Origin: Nageia nagi
Taxonomy: Eukaryota; Pinophyta
Assembly: GCA_050084985.1 (NCBI GenBank)
Contig: JBITNC010000001.1
Span: 42,842,001-42,906,000 of the forward strand
DNA length: 64,000 nucleotides
Direction: 5' to 3'
Both the position numbers and the translations under genes were made by a program. Below, piece after piece: positions 43,401 through 56,581 of the stretch (positions within the stretch are counted from its first letter, which is position 1; every line of letters starts with the position of its first letter). The notes beneath the pieces were generated by a model. The model saw only the letters and a program-made list of their open reading frames with translations. It searched no databases and was not told the origin of the DNA.

Positions 43401-45061
43401 TATGTCATTTTTTTTTAGTGTTTGATATGATGTTGCATACTTACATTTATTGATAAATGATATATTATATTAATTTTTTTATTATGATGATCATGATTAG
43501 GATGGCATGTATGCCTAGATGATGAACACTATGATTATTATTTTTTGATATATACATATGTGATGGTATATTTGTATACTTGTATTTATGGTAATATTTT
43601 GATGAGTTGTTATTTTGATATTATTATGTGTTATGTTATGAATGATGATTCTAGGGTTATATTTAATTTTATTATTGTATATCATGATGATGGATTATTG
43701 ATGTTACTTTACATTATGTTGCATAATGATAATATCTAATGTTTTGATGGATTAATGGTTCCCATATGATGCAATAATTTAATTTGTTATAAATCATTAT
43801 CATTAATTGTTATATTTTAGAAAATATTTTATTTATAATAGTACATATTCAAATATCATCATTTTAAGTTTTCTTAGCTATTTATACACATGGGATAATG
43901 TATGTATGTAAAATGGTATGAATGGATGAATGTATAAATGTGTGGATGTACAAATGTATGGTGCACACTTATGGATGTATGGTGTGAATGAATGGTATAA
44001 CTATTTAAATGTCAAACATAACAATCTACTTAACCTACCAAGATTATAATAATGATGTATATGTATCATGGAATGAGATGATTGTATAGTATAATAAAGG
44101 AGAATAATAAATAATATATTCATATTAATTTCATCAAATAATCTTTCATTTCAATTTCATCTACTAAGGATGATATAAAATAAAGTTTTGATACACTTAA
44201 TTTTATTATGAACTCATGTATGTGCAATGATGTTCATTTCCTTCTCTCAATGATCACAAATTTAATGTTTAAAGTGCATGAAATATGTAAGTTGTTTCAT
44301 CCGTATGAAACATCTAGAGGTCCATCATAAAAACTAGACATGTCATCACTTCGTAAGGTATATCTCATTGCTATATGGGCATCCTTAGCCTTAGTGACAA
44401 CTAAACCCTAGATCCCATTACAGTCTTTCCCTATTGCCAATCAAGCATCCATAGCCCTAATAGAGGATACTATAATCATCCAAAAATTTTACTTTCTTTT
44501 ATTTTATTTTTCTTTTTTCTATATATATATATATATTTTCTTCCTATCTTTTTCTTTCTATCCTATCTCTTAGGTTCGAGATGAAGCAAAATAAGGGGAT
44601 GAATAATCACTCAAAATTATGCTCAAGGAACATCAATTTTTTTATTATTTTGAGATTTAGAATGTGTAAAAGTGTATGAGTTAATAATATCCTAAATATG
44701 TATGAAGGTTATGCTTGTTCCTCACTTAAAGTTTTAGAAACCTTATGGAAGATATTTTGAAAAAATAAAATATGAATATTATACCCATAAGCTACTTCTT
44801 TATTTATATGTACATATATATATATGAATGATATGTAGATACATATATAATGTATATGTATATCTTGGTAAATTACTATGATTATCATGTTTGACACTTA
44901 ATAGTTTTATGATGGAGGTAGTGAACCAGATGAACATAATGGTATGGTATGAACACATAGGGAAACACACCCTAATAGCCAACATGCTTAAAAAAATAAT
45001 TTTTTGAGTGTATATATATATATATATATATTGGTTTATTATTATTATTTTATTCATCTTC
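43401..45061. other. Tat-3 spacer, non-coding
   Basis: AT-rich with TG/AT-rich simple sequence (for example 43430-43740) and an AT run at 45011-45031. Corresponds to the Tat-1 spacer 19481-21379. Apparent short reading frames here are low-complexity. Confidence 0.6.
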
Positions 45062-47042
45062 TACATTTACATAATGGATTCCATGTCGGGTGAGAGTTTG
45101 TAGTAAATGACTATGAGATATGGGATGAAAATGAAAATTAGTATGAATAATATGATCAACATATCAATGTATAGCTTAATGAGTGATAGACAAAAAAAAT
45201 ATGAAGTCCTAATCAAAAATATTTATGGATATTACATGAGCAATGGTGAGTTCATCAAAAGACTCCTAAGGATGCAAGGATGGTAGACCATAAAACTTAA
45301 TGAGTCTATAAATAAATGGATTAGAATGGGAATTAATCATAATCCTCCATTAAAATTTAGTTTAGAAAATAAATAGATGAGGTTTTGGAGAAACTCTTCA
45401 TCAGGTATGTCATAAATCATGCAAGTTCCCTAACATGGTCCATGATCGATATACATGCTCACCCAAAAGGCATCTTTTAGAATATTATAAGCTCAATCAG
45501 ATCTATCCAATAGACTTAAAAATGCTATCATAGATAAAATATTATGTTGAACACCATAAGAAAACTCAAATAAATGATCTATGTCTACATATAATGATAG
45601 GGCCTGACTCTTTATATAGTCACTCTGGAATGTACAATGTGAACATGGGATATAAAGGGAAGATAATTCCCAAGGAGTAAGTGGAATATGATATGGGTAG
45701 GCTATCTCCTAATTGGTAATTCCAAAAACACAATGAGGATGAATCATGATGCTTATGTTCAGAATGCAATCAGCCACCTATATTATTATATGCAAATTTT
45801 AGAAATTGCATAAGGTTTATAAAGATACAACATATATAAAGTTTTTATTTGCATGAAGATAATTAATAGGCATGCAAAGATCAAGCAATATATATACAAC
45901 ACACAAACATATGTACAATACATATATTTTTATTTATTTTTGATATTTTTTTAATATTTTTATTTTTTTGTGTTATTTCATTTTTATAATTATTTTTACA
46001 ATTTTTTATAACGTAAAGTGATTTACAACCTTTGAATGATGTTGGTAAATAGTTTTCCTACAAATAACCCAATGTCCATGATGTAAGGATTAATAATAAG
46101 GAGGTATCAATTGAAGGTGAAGAGGACCTTATCCTAGAATAGATGTTTAAGAATGAATGGGATAAGAGATGATTAGTGGAAGTGAGGGTTTGAGTTTCAA
46201 CTTAAACTTCTTGATGATTCACTTAGATTCCATAAATGAAATTAATGCTCCAAGATGTACCTCATGAAGCATCAAAAAGGAAGGTATGTATGTAGGGTGT
46301 AGTGAAATGGGAGGTGGTGGAATCAATGGTAATGGAGAAGTCCACAACAAGAAGTATAGAATGAGGCTCCCTACAAAAACACCAAAACTCCTATTATCAA
46401 TGATATCAAAATAATGTTCCTAGCTAACATTTTTAATTCATTTTCTTTTATCTATATGTTGACTAATTCATTCAATTGTGCTTTCACATTCAAAGGATTG
46501 TTCGTACAATAACTATTATTGAACAATGTACTATAATTATATATAATTTCATCTTTTGTAAAGGATGGTGTAAGATATGACAATACTTGATCAAAAATAA
46601 CTGAAGTCTTAACAAAAGGATGTCCCATAGATTTAATATGAATATATTCAACGTAATCTATCATGATTTTAGTTTTATCATAAGGCCAATGTAGATAGAA
46701 CCATTGTAATGAACTCATTTCATATTTTTGTTCTAACCACATTTCTTATACCTTTACGTCAATTGAAACATTTAAACCATTTATTTTTACTTCTCATGCA
46801 TTTTATTTATATTTTTCAAAGTATTTCATGGCTATCACTAATTTCACTTCTTTAGGTAAATAAAGAAAATATGCCATAAGTGCAAAAAGATTTTTCTATA
46901 GTAATTGCAAGTAAACATCTCCTTTATATCTATCCATGAAATTTTGACCAACATGAAGTTTATAGTAATACATAATAATATAAAAAACTCATAAAATCAC
47001 TGAACCATTGTAATGAACAAAATGAAATTGATATTGATCTAA
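45062..47042 (-). pseudogene. Uncharacterised spliced ORF of Tat-3
   Basis: Second copy of the Tat-1 sense ORF. The stretch 46742-46452 is open for 96 codons (MWLEQKYEMSSLQWFYLHWP, then FTKDEIIYNYSTLFNNSYC). Further on, GPLHLQLIPPYY (about 46110) aligns with GPLHLHLKPPYY of Tat-1. After a probable intron with acceptor ATAATATAG at 45778, exon 2 reads HPHCVFGIT, PWELSSLYIPCSHCTF, EEFLQNLIYLFSKLNF (45777 to about 45340). The N-terminus was removed by the copia D insertion at 47043. No known domain recognised. Confidence 0.6.
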
Positions 47043-47454
47043 TGTTATATTATGGAAATATTACTATGACATTTTTTCAAATAGTTTGCATTACAAAATT
47101 GGGTGCAATTTAAAAGTTACACCAATCCAACTCAAAAACAAGTTTAGAACACTTATTTATACATATTGATGCTAAGAAGTTGAAAATAAAATGAAAAATG
47201 AAAGTAAATCTAACTAAAAATAGCATAAAACTACTTGACAGTTCATCCCAAAATACCTAGAACTGGTAAACTAAAATGCAATCATGTTTTAGGCTAAATA
47301 TGTTGGGTGAGTGCATTTATGTTAAACACGAGCATATTTGGGAAATTAATAGCATTTTGTATGCAAACATGGTGGGGGATGCATTTCATCATAAAGTACA
47401 ATATTTGATATTTTGATCTTGAATTTAGGTGTCTAATGAAGTTTATTTCCAACA
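47043..47454 (-). repeat. Copia D minus copy, 3' LTR
   Basis: About 412 bp, starting TGTTGGAAATAAAC and ending ATAATATAACA on the minus strand. It aligns with the plus copy LTR at 56593-57014. The PPT AAGGTGGAG (47457-47465) lies just upstream. Confidence 0.8.
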
Positions 47455-47469
47455 TACTCCACCTTGATG

Positions 47470-48870
47470 GTGAGAGGGCTAACAATTAGGTCTCTCAACA
47501 TCAAAAACTAAGATTTAGCAACTTTGTTTGTGAAGATATTGACAATTTGATCTTTTGTATTGCAATACCTCAATTTGATCAGATTCTTCTCCACCATGTC
47601 TTTGATAAAGTGGTATTTTATATCAAAGTATTTAGAACATGCATGGTGGATTAGATTTTGTGCCAACTTAATGGAACTTTGGTTGTCGCAAAAAAGAGTA
47701 GTAGCTTGTTCCTACTTCTCACCAATTTCACAAAGAACTTTTTAAAGCCATAAGGCTTGTGCACCACCTAAGATCAATGCTATATACTTAGCCTTTTTAG
47801 AAGACAAAGCAACTTTACTTTGCTTCTTTGAACTCCAAGTAACTAAACTTATACCAAGTGAGAAGCAATTGCCACTAGTGGACTTCTAATCAACAAGATG
47901 ACTCCCCCAATCACTATCACTAAAACCAACTAGCTTCACATTATTAGTAGAGAACTAATGAATGCCATAATTTATTATACCATGTACATACCTCAATATT
48001 CTCTTGGTTTCTTTCAAGTGTAAGCAAGAAATATTAGCCATGTACCTAGAACAAAGAGATACGTCATAGCATATATCTAATCTTATGTTATTAAGGAACA
48101 TTAAACTCCCTACAATTCTCCTAGACTCTATTTTATTCACTTTTTCATCCCCATCATCTGAACATAAAAGCTCTCCATGTGTAATTGGAGTAGCTATAGG
48201 TTTACATTCACTCATACCAAACTTTTTTAATATCTCTCTAGCATATTTGGCTTGGAAAAAACATGTCATCATGTTTTGATGTACTTTCATGCCCAAGAAG
48301 TAACTCATAAAATCAAGATTATTCATATCAAATTCCTTTTTCATATGAGATTTAAAATAATTACACAATACAAAAATACTTCCCATGAAAAACAAATCAT
48401 CTACATACAATAAAATAAGTAGAATTTCAATACCTTGCTTCTTGTAGTAAAAAGTGTGCTCACTCTTGCTTCTTTGAAAACCAAAATTGAGAAAATATTC
48501 ATTTATTCTTGTGTACCAAGCTCTTAGAGCTTGCTTCAACCCATATAATATCTTTTTCAATCTATAGACCTTATCTTATTTTCTTTGAACCTCAAAACCT
48601 TAAGGTTGTGCCACATACACCTCTTCTTCAAGATAGCCATTAAGGAATGCACTCTTCACATCCATGTGATGCACATTCCAATGCTTTTGGGAAGCCAATG
48701 AAAGCACCATCTGGATTATTTTTTGCCTTGCAATAGAAGTAAAGGTATCCTTATAATCTATGTCATAATTTTATGTGAACCCTTTTGCAACCAACCATGC
48801 TTTGTACCTTTAAATGGAATCATCACTATTCCTCTTGATCTTGTAGATCCATTTATATCCAATGCATTTC
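47470..48870 (-). pseudogene. Copia D minus copy, RT and RNase H
   Basis: This copia RT keeps a 201-codon open stretch (47955-48560): KILYGLKQALRAWYTRI, LLILLYVDDLFFMG with the catalytic YVDD intact, YFLGMKVHQ, YAREILKKFGMSECKP, GSLMFLNNIRLDICYDVSL. RNase H follows in other frames: LVGFSDSDWGSHL, KSTSGNCFSLG, SSKKQSKVALSS, FCDNQSSIKLAQN, HACSKYFDIKYHFI (47500-47930). Upstream, the KGYDIDYK-type and HRMDVKSAFLNG region is at 48600-48870. Stops and frameshifts occur. Confidence 0.9.
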
Positions 48871-49775
48871 CTATTTTATGGAAGATCACATAAATCCCAT
48901 GTATCATTCTTGATAATGGAATATATCTCCTCATTCATAGCTTTCATCCATACTTTGTTAGAACAAGCTTGTTCAAAATAAGAAGGCTCAAAATCATTTA
49001 GTTTATTAACTTTAGAAGAACTACAAACATGAGCATTGGAAGTAGTAGTAATAAGAGTATAATTTACCACATCACCTTTGGGCTCACAATTGTCTTCATC
49101 TCCTAACATTTGTAAATGTTTTAGCCTTTGCAAAGTAGCATCAAGCTCCTTTTGTTGACTCCTTATCAACTTTCTAGAAAATGTTTGGTCCAACATTTGA
49201 GAAGAGGGATGATATTTCAACACTCTTTTACCTTTTATTGGCTGATTTATAGTTTTACTTGGTGATGGAGGTAAATAAGAACCATGTTATAGACTTGAAT
49301 ATGCACTTAAAGACCCCATTTGTGAAGAGGGATCAAATCTAGGTTGAACTTGATTGTGTGAAACATGGCTGGGCTAAACATTTCCTTGGTCATTTGAAGC
49401 ATTTTCTTCAAACATACCATCATCAACAACAAACATTTGAAATTTTTTAGACTTCCAACTTCCCCCTTCATTAAAAATTACATCTTGAGATACCATAACT
49501 TTGTCAAAAATTAGATAAAAAAATCTATAAGATTTGGAGTGTTCTCTATAGCCAATAAAAATGCACTTCTCACTTTTAGCATCAAGATTTTTTCTATGCT
49601 CATCAGTCACATGAACATAAGCAAGACAACCAAAAACATTAAAATATTTCACACTTGGCTTCTATCCAAGCCAACTCTCATAAGGAGTAATATTATCCAA
49701 ACTCCTTGTATGAATCCTATTTAAAATATAAACAATAGTCTAGATAAATTTAGCATCATCCCTACTATAAGTTAT
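48871..49775 (-). pseudogene. Copia D minus copy, integrase C-terminus and linker
   Basis: Integrase tail: YILNRIHTRSLDNITPYESW, VKYFNVFGCLAYVHVTDEHR, EKCIFIGYREHSKSYRF, VMVSQDVIFNEGGSW (49460-49760). Then the variable linker with LDATLQRLKHLQMLGDEDN and FEPSYFEQACSNKVWMKAMN, the start of RT (48876-49223). The sequence breaks at about 49775, where an unrelated element fragment begins, so the integrase core, protease and gag C-terminus are missing. Confidence 0.85.
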
Positions 49776-50970
49776 TTTTTCCAATGTGATTAACCTTGCC
49801 TCTAATTGACTTTGAATGTCTGGTAGAGACACAAGAGCCATTTGGGGTGGTATAGGGGTTTGAGGTGGGTTTATAGGTTGTGATGATTATTGGGAACCAA
49901 TACTGGTAGTTTTTCTCAATTTAGCCTCTTTTATTTTTAAAAATGATCCAATTTTATTATTTCTTTGTTCTTCTATCTCATGTAGCAAGCAATATATGAA
50001 ATGAAATTGTTGATCATCAACTCCTTTTTGGAATTCATATAACTCATGTACCTCCATTAACATATCAATTTTAATATCATACTCATATTATGTCCAATTA
50101 GGCTCTTTTTCATAAGCATTATATATCAAAGCATTAATTTATTCATGCACATTTTGAACATTTGAAGATTCAATTTCCTTTCTCTTACCTTTATCAAACA
50201 TACCTAAATTATTACAATCATTTATTTGTTATTGATATTTATAAGTATAATCCTCCTCTCTATAATTATATTCATATGATTCCCCTTTCAATTCTATGTC
50301 GGGGTGCTTATCAATGGTGTGTACATCATGTGAGCTAGTAGGCATATCATGGACATCATCCTTTTTACTATTAGATTTTCTCCTTCTTTCCTATATTTTC
50401 ATAATGAAATAAATAATCTAAAAAAAGTATATTAATTGGATCTAATTTAGTCATTTCATGCTTTTTCAAAAAATAAATAATAGTCTTAGCATTATTGGTA
50501 ATAAAATATTCCATGCATTCATTATGATCCATGAGCTCTTTAATTAACCTAATATCATCAAGAATGATATCAATATCATCAACATTAGATTAATTCATAG
50601 AATTATTAATAGATGTTTCTTGATTCACACTTTCAAAACCTCCATCAACAAAATCCATGTTAAACTTATTAGGAGTTTGGCCAATTATATTCATTCATCA
50701 ACTAGAAGTTACAAATTTAGACTCCTCTTCATCAGTATCCATTCTATGATTCAGATGGGGTTTAAAGAGGTAAATAGGTAGATGGGGATTCACCCTAGTA
50801 ATCCTTCTAATTGTATCAAAATGAACCTTCCCTATAGACAATTTAGGTGGTTCTTCTTCCATAAATGTTTTCATAATAAAAGAAGAACAAACCTTAGTCT
50901 TATCCTTTTGATGCACTACTATCTTAACAACATCTAGCAAAGGCAGAAAGAGTAAGTTGAATAGATTCAT
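49776..50970 (-). pseudogene. Unrecognised gag-like ORF of element E
   Basis: A minus-strand coding-like stretch with few stops begins at 50970 (MNLFNLLFLPLLDVVKIV) and continues with MEEEPPKLSIGKVHFDTI, ECMEYFITNNAKTIIYFLKK, KLDPINILFLDYLFHYENIG, FQKGVDDQQFHFIYCLLHEI and PQMALVSLPDIQSQLEARL to about 49780. The helical C-terminus resembles the start of a retroelement gag, but I cannot assign a family. Its position downstream of an LTR-like end at 51697 supports an LTR element fragment. Confidence 0.4.
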
Positions 50971-51007
50971 GAATTCACTTTGAAGAAAGATGCCCTAGAA
51001 ACCTAGG

Positions 51008-51697
51008 TGTGTAAAAATGGTTAGGTTCACCAAAATTTAGGTATGAAATTGTGTAAATAATAGATATAAACACAAAATAAATATACTAGGATAATACTAA
51101 TTTAGATATACAATTAAATACATGAAAAGTGTGCACCTAATAACATGATATGATAATTTGTAGGATGTAGCAAGGAACTATGGAGGAATGGAATATATTA
51201 GAGATGGAATTTGATAAGGGAAATATATCATGCATAATTAAATAATTATATATTCTATATTCATAGATCTGGATCATATACTAGCATGGCATGGAGGGTG
51301 TAATAACTCTATAGCATGGATGCAGTAAAATTGGTAATGTTAGAGGAAGCGTAAAATATAGCATATATTAATAGCTTAAAGAAAAGAAATATTCCAATAG
51401 GAGGCATTAAAATATACTATAAGTATGATGTATGGGATAACTCCCTATTAGAGAAATCCGATAGGGATGTCAACCTCCAACTCCCATATTTATAACCTAC
51501 AAGGGAATAGAAAGGAGTGAAAAAGCTGACTCATAGAAATAATATAATGATTGTTATATTCAATATACTTTAAAATATGAACCATGGTAAATAATATAGC
51601 ATTTTATGGTATTGCAGTGTAATATCAACTTTATTTTGGCATTTGTAATATTTGTTTTAACACTTTTAGAGTTTTCAACCATTTTTAGGTGTCTACA
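51008..51697 (-). repeat. Probable LTR of element E
   Basis: On the minus strand it starts TGTAGACACCTAAAAATGG, the Tat-type LTR start, and contains TATAAATATGGGAG (about 51483-51496). The inner end is uncertain; TGTGTAAAAATGG at 51008 in plus orientation is a candidate. No second LTR is present. Confidence 0.45.
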
Positions 51698-51955
51698 ATA
51701 TCATAAGGGAAACTATTTATTTTGTACTTTGATATGTATACTCTTAGGTAATTTATAAATTTTTTTCTAATCTATTCCACCATTTTGATTTTATAAAATT
51801 TAATACACTAAAAACCCTCTCATATTTAATAGATCTAATTATTATTATTGTAGTACATAACTCATATAACCAAAAGTACTCACTGATTGGTATCTCTAAA
51901 CTAGTACTTACATATAATTTCATTCATAACTATGTAATTACACCAATTTCTTTTG

Positions 51956-52640
51956 CATTACTTAAGTCTTCAAGTGTCTTCACTTGTACCAACATTAGAC
52001 CTTCTCAAAAATCTCTCTTCTTGATATGTGAGAGATCCAACCAATTGATCAAACTCCATAGAGGAAAGATCTTTGGTTTCTTCAATTACAAAAGCCACAT
52101 TATCCCATTTTGGAAATGAAGTCCTCAAGACTTTTTTTAATTACCAACGCTTTGTCCAAATCATCACCAAGGTTGGCCATTTTATTCACTATGGCCTTCA
52201 CCCTTACATAATAATCACCCACACTCTCATTTTCATATTGTGTGAGATTCTCAAAATCTCTTCTAAGGTTCTAAAGCTTCACCTCCTTCACTTTGACGCA
52301 TATTTAGTAGCCTTATTTCAAGGCTTTCCATGCATCAAGAGCAATTTTGTTGGTTAAAATTCTTGGAAAAATGATCTTGTCAAGAGCATCCTAGATATGT
52401 GACAAATTCAAAAAATCCTTCTTCTTCTTCTCTTAGGTTTCCTTCTTTGCATCTTCACTTAGGAAACTCCAATCATCTAGCTTTTTGTATCCATCTTCAA
52501 TAATATCACACAAGTCTTTACCTTCTAAGAGAGTCATCATCTAGATGCTCCAATATTCATAATTTGATCCATCAAATTTTGGGATTGGTATTTAGTTTGA
52601 GTTATTTTCAATGATAGTAAGTCTTCAACATAACTTGGAT
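51956..52640 (-). pseudogene. Copia D minus copy, gag N-terminal part
   Basis: Readable after frame correction: IPKFDGSNYEYWSI (copia gag start), MTLLEGKDLCDIIEDGY, KKLDDWSFLSEDAKKE, LDKIIFPRILTNKIALDAWK, LQNLRRDFENL-like sequence, VKAIVNKMANLGDDLDKAL, and at the end FDQLVGSLT and EERFLRRSNVGTSED. This UBN2-type gag ends at about 51956, where about 260 bp of unassigned AT-rich sequence (51698-51955) precedes the element E LTR. The 5' LTR and PBS are absent. Confidence 0.75.
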
Positions 52641-52704
52641 CTATAAAATAAATTATTTCCGAACCTTTTTGCAAAATACCCATAACTTTTAAACCCGACA
52701 AAAC
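52641..52704. other. Junction between head-to-head copia D copies
   Basis: About 64 bases of sequence not explained by either copy (contains CCGAACC and AAACCCGACAAAAC). Gag of the minus copy ends here on the left and gag of the plus copy starts on the right. Confidence 0.5.
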
Positions 52705-53280
52705 TAAATCTGGATAAAGCCTTGGTAATTAAAAAAGTCTTGAGGACTTTATTGTCAAAATGGGATAATGTGGCTCTTGTAATTAAAGAAACCAAATATG
52801 TTTCCACTATGGAGTTTGATCAATTGGTGGGATCTCTCACATCTCAGGAAGAGATATTTTTGAGAAGGTACAATGTTGGTACAAGTGAAGAACAAGTATT
52901 CTCAACTAGAGAGAATGATAATACTAGTGTAAGAGGTCAAGGTAGAGGCTCTAGAGGTAGAGGTCAAAATTAAAGAGGATGAAGAAGAGGCTCTTATAGA
53001 AGAGTAAGAGGAAGAGATAAGCTTTGATATGGTGACAAAGCCAATAGTGTAAGTACAAGTACTAGAGGGGGATATATTACAAGAGGTAGAGGAAGAGACA
53101 AGAGGAATGTGCAATGCTATCATTGTAACAAATTTGGAGACTTTGAGAGAGAGTGTAGGCTAAAATAAGCCTCTCAAAATAATAGATCAACAAATTATAG
53201 AAAAGAATATTCCTATGAAGATTATGGGGAAGAAGATTCTTATGAAAAAGATGTCTCATTTCTTTCTATTATCTAAGAGG
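52705..53280 (+). pseudogene. Copia D plus copy, gag (5'-truncated)
   Basis: Starts inside gag at LDKALVIKK, then VLRTLLSKWDNVALVIKETK, MEFDQLVGSLTSQEEIFLRR, an R/G-rich stretch GRGSRGRGQN and the zinc knuckle CYHCNKFGDFEREC (about 53112-53155), in which the usual His is Asp. Several stops. It lacks the first third of gag, PBS and 5' LTR. Confidence 0.85.
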
Positions 53281-54650
53281 ATAATCATGAAGGCAAAGCA
53301 CTTCTTTCACAAGAAGAAAAAGATGAAACTTGAGTAATTGATAGTGGTTGTTCACACCACATTATCAAAAAGAAAGAGCTTCTATCATCTCTTGATCATT
53401 CCTTTAGTTCAAACATCAAACTTAGGAATGAAAAATTCTTGGATGTGATTGCAAATGGGGACATGAAGGTTCTTACTAAGAAAGGTGCTATGAAGGTAAA
53501 AAGCATTTATTTTGCTCTTGATTTGAAACAATCTCTTTTAAGTTTTGGAAAAATGTTGGAAAACAATTATAAATTAGTTTTTGTAGATAAAATGTGCAAG
53601 ATTTATAATAACAATAGAGGTGGAATGCTGGTCACTACAATAAAAATGAATAAAAATAAACTTTTTCCCATCAAGTTTGTGGAGCAAGGGGAAGGTTTTG
53701 CTTGTGTGAGCATTGATGATAGTGCAAATTTATGGCATTTGAGGTTTAGCCATATGAATTTTTAGATTTTAAAGCTTTTTTCTCCACTTGTTTATTGTTT
53801 GCTAAAGGTCCAAGATACTAGTAATGTGTGTTAAGGGTGTGGTCTTGGAAAGCATGCAAGGGGGCATTTTCCAAAGAACAAAGCATGGTGGGCTCTATAT
53901 CTTCTACAATTGGTGCATAATGATCTTTATAGAATAATACAAACACAAAGTATGGGAAAATCTTATTATTTTCTCACCTTTATTGATCATTTTTCTAGAT
54001 ATTATTGGGTTTTTTTTTTTAAACACAAAGATGAGGCATTTGAGTGCTTCAAGACTTTCAAAGCTAGTGTTGAGAACCAAAGTGGGAATAGAATTAAGTG
54101 TTTATGAATACATCATGGTGGTGAGTTTTACTCGAACAATTTATTGAAGTTTTGTAGAGATTATAGCATTAAGAAGTAATTGAAATCACCATAAATACCC
54201 AACAAAATGGAGTGGCTAAAAGAAAGAACCAAACTTTGGTAAAGATGGATGGTGTATGATGCACACAAAAGGTTTTAGTGATTTTTATTGGGCTGAAGCT
54301 ATCCAAAATGTTGTTTATAATTTAAATAGGATTCATACAAGGAGTTTGGACAATATTACTCCTTATGAGAGTTAGATTGGAAAGAATTCAAGTGTGAAAC
54401 ATTTTAAATTTTTTGGTTTTCTTTCTTATGTTCATGTGAATGATGTGCATAGAAAAAAGCTTGATGTGAAGAGTGAGAAGTGTATTTTTATTAGCTATAG
54501 TGAACACTCCAAATATTATAAATTTTTTTAACTAGTTTCTCACAAAGTTGTGGTATCTAGAGATTCCATTTTTTATGAAGGGGGAAGTTGGAAGTCTCAA
54601 AAATTCCAAATGTTTGTTGTTGATGATGATATGTTTTAATAAAATGCTTC
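53281..54650 (+). pseudogene. Copia D plus copy, protease and integrase
   Basis: Protease active site VIDSGCSHHI (about 53337-53366). GAG-pre-integrase region NLWHLRFSHMNF (about 53728-53763) and GLGKHARG. Integrase core: LVHNDLYRIIQTQSMG (first Asp, about 53912), FLTFIDHFSRYYWVFF, FKTFKASVENQSGN, HGGEFYSNN. Then INTQQNGVAKRKN, FYWAEAIQNVVYNLNRIHTR, VKHFKFFGFLSYVHVND, EKCIFISYSEHSKYY. Stops and frameshifts are scattered; catalytic residues are only partly conserved. Confidence 0.85.
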
Positions 54651-56530
54651 AAAATGATCAAGGAAGTGTTCATCCCAACCATGTTTCACACAATCAAGTT
54701 CATCCTAGATTTGATCCTTCTTCACAAATGGGGTCTTCAAGTGCATCTTCAAGTCCACAACATGGTCCTTCTTCACCTCCATCACCAAGTGCAAGTGTAA
54801 ATTAGTCAATAAAAGATAAAAGAGTATTAAAATATCACCCCTCTTCTCAAATGTTTGACCAAAATTTTTCAATAAGGTTGACAAGGATTCAACACAAGGA
54901 GCTAGATGCTACTTTGCAGAGCTTGGAAAATTTGCAAATGTTAGGAGATGAAGAAAATGATGAGCCCAAAGGTGATGTGGTAAATTATTCTTTAATGGAT
55001 TCTACTTCCAATTCTCATATTTATAGTTCTTATAGAGTTATTAAATTTTATGGTTTTAAACCTTCTTGTTTTGAACAAGCATGTTCTAACAAAGTTTGGA
55101 TGAAGGCTATGAATGGAGAGATTTCTTTCATTATCAAGAATGACACATCAAAGTTATGTGAGCTACCTCAAAATAGGAAATGCATTGGATGTAAATGGCT
55201 CTATAAGATCAAGAGTAATATTGATGGTTCCATTGAAATATACAAAGCTCAGTTGGTTACAAAAGGGTCCATAGAAAAGTATGGCATAGACTATGAGGAA
55301 ACTTTTGCTCCTATTACAAGGCAAGAGACAATCTATATAATACTTTCATTGGATGCCAATAAGCATTGGAATGTGCATCACATGGATGTGAAGAGTGCAT
55401 TTTGAAATGGATTTCTTGAAGAAGTGTATGTGGCACAACATAAAGGTTTTGAGGTTCAAGGAAAACAAGATTATGTTTATAGATTAAAAAAGGCATTATA
55501 TTGGCTAAAGCAAGATCCAAGATCTTGGTGCACAAGAATAAATGACTACTTTCTCATGTGTGATTTCCAAAGAAGCAAGAGTGAACACACTGTGTACTAG
55601 AAGAAGGAAGGTATTGAAATTCTACTTATTTTCTTATATGTAAATGATTTATTATATATGGGAAGTAGTTCTTCATTGTGTGATTCTTTTAAATATAATA
55701 TGAAAAAAGAATTTGATATGACTAATCTTCATTTTATGAGTTAGTTATTGGGCATGGAGTTACATCAAACATGTGAGGACATATTTCTTTATCAAGACAA
55801 GTATGCTAGAGAAATGTTGAACAAGTTTGGTATGAGTGAATACAAACCTATAGCTACTCTAATTGAACATGGAGAGCTTTTATGTTCAGATAGTGGGGAT
55901 GAAACAATAATTAAAATAGAGAATAGGAGCATTTTAGGGAGTTTAATATTCCTATGTAACACACGATTGGATATATACTATGTTATATCACTTTGTTCTA
56001 GGTACATGGTTGATCCTTATTGCTTTCACTTGAAAGCAACAAAAATAATCCTAAGGTATGTGCATGGTATAGTATATTTTGGCATTCATTACTTCTCTAG
56101 TGATAATGTGAAGTTAGTTGCCTTTAGTGATAGTGATTGGGGAAGTAATCTTGATGATTGCAATTCCACTAGTGGCAATTGCTTCTCACTTGGTACAAGT
56201 TTAATTACTTAGAGTTCTATGAAACAAACTATAATATCTTTATCTTCTACAAACACTAAGTATATAGCATTGACCTCAGATGGTGTACAAGCCTTGTGGC
56301 TTCAAAATGTTCTTGATGAGATAGGTGAGAAGCAAAAATAATTTACTACTCTTTTTTATGACAACCAAAGTACTATTAAGTTGGCACAAAATCTAGTCCA
56401 CCATGCACATTCAAAATACTTTGATATCAAGTACCACTTTATCAGATACATGGTGGAGAAGAATATGATCAAACTAAGGTATTGGAATACAAAAGACCAA
56501 ATTGTTGATATCTTCATAAAATAGGTTGCT
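54651..56530 (+). pseudogene. Copia D plus copy, RT and RNase H
   Basis: A serine/proline-rich linker (HNQVHPRFDPSSQMGSSS) precedes LDATLQSLENLQMLGDEEN, then the RT start FEQACSNKVWMKAMNGEI, KCIGCKWLYKIKSNIDGSIE, GIDYEETFAPITRQET, HHMDVKSAF (stop after F), LFLYVNDLLYMG where the catalytic YVDD reads YVND, and MGMELHQ, YAREMLNKFGMSEYKP. RNase H: LVAFSDSDWGSNLDDCNSTS, FYDNQSTIKLAQN, HHAHSKYFDIKYHFI. Ends by about 56530 before the PPT. Confidence 0.88.
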
Positions 56531-56581
56531 AAATCTTAATTTTTTATGTTGAGAGAATTGATTGTTAGCCCTCTCAACATC

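Larger units (their letters stand above)
40640..47042 (-). mobile_element. Tat-3, truncated Tat-1 relative (3' internal part)
   Basis: This fragment matches the Tat-1 region 16700-23150 in order and orientation: the PPT-side non-coding part (40670-41600), the antisense PMD gene, the spacer, and the sense uncharacterised ORF. No Tat LTR or PPT is found at its left end, where a small duplicated block (CTAAGCTAAACCTAAA at about 40540 and 41270) suggests rearrangement. At the right end it is cut by the copia D LTR at 47043. Confidence 0.7.

Noticed and set aside
43430-43740. Short tyrosine/methionine-rich open frames.
   Set aside because: They arise from AT/TG simple sequence and have no homologue in the matching Tat-1 spacer.
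52073-52357. 94-codon plus-strand open frame.
   Set aside because: Antisense shadow of copia D gag, whose minus-strand translation matches UBN2-type gag.
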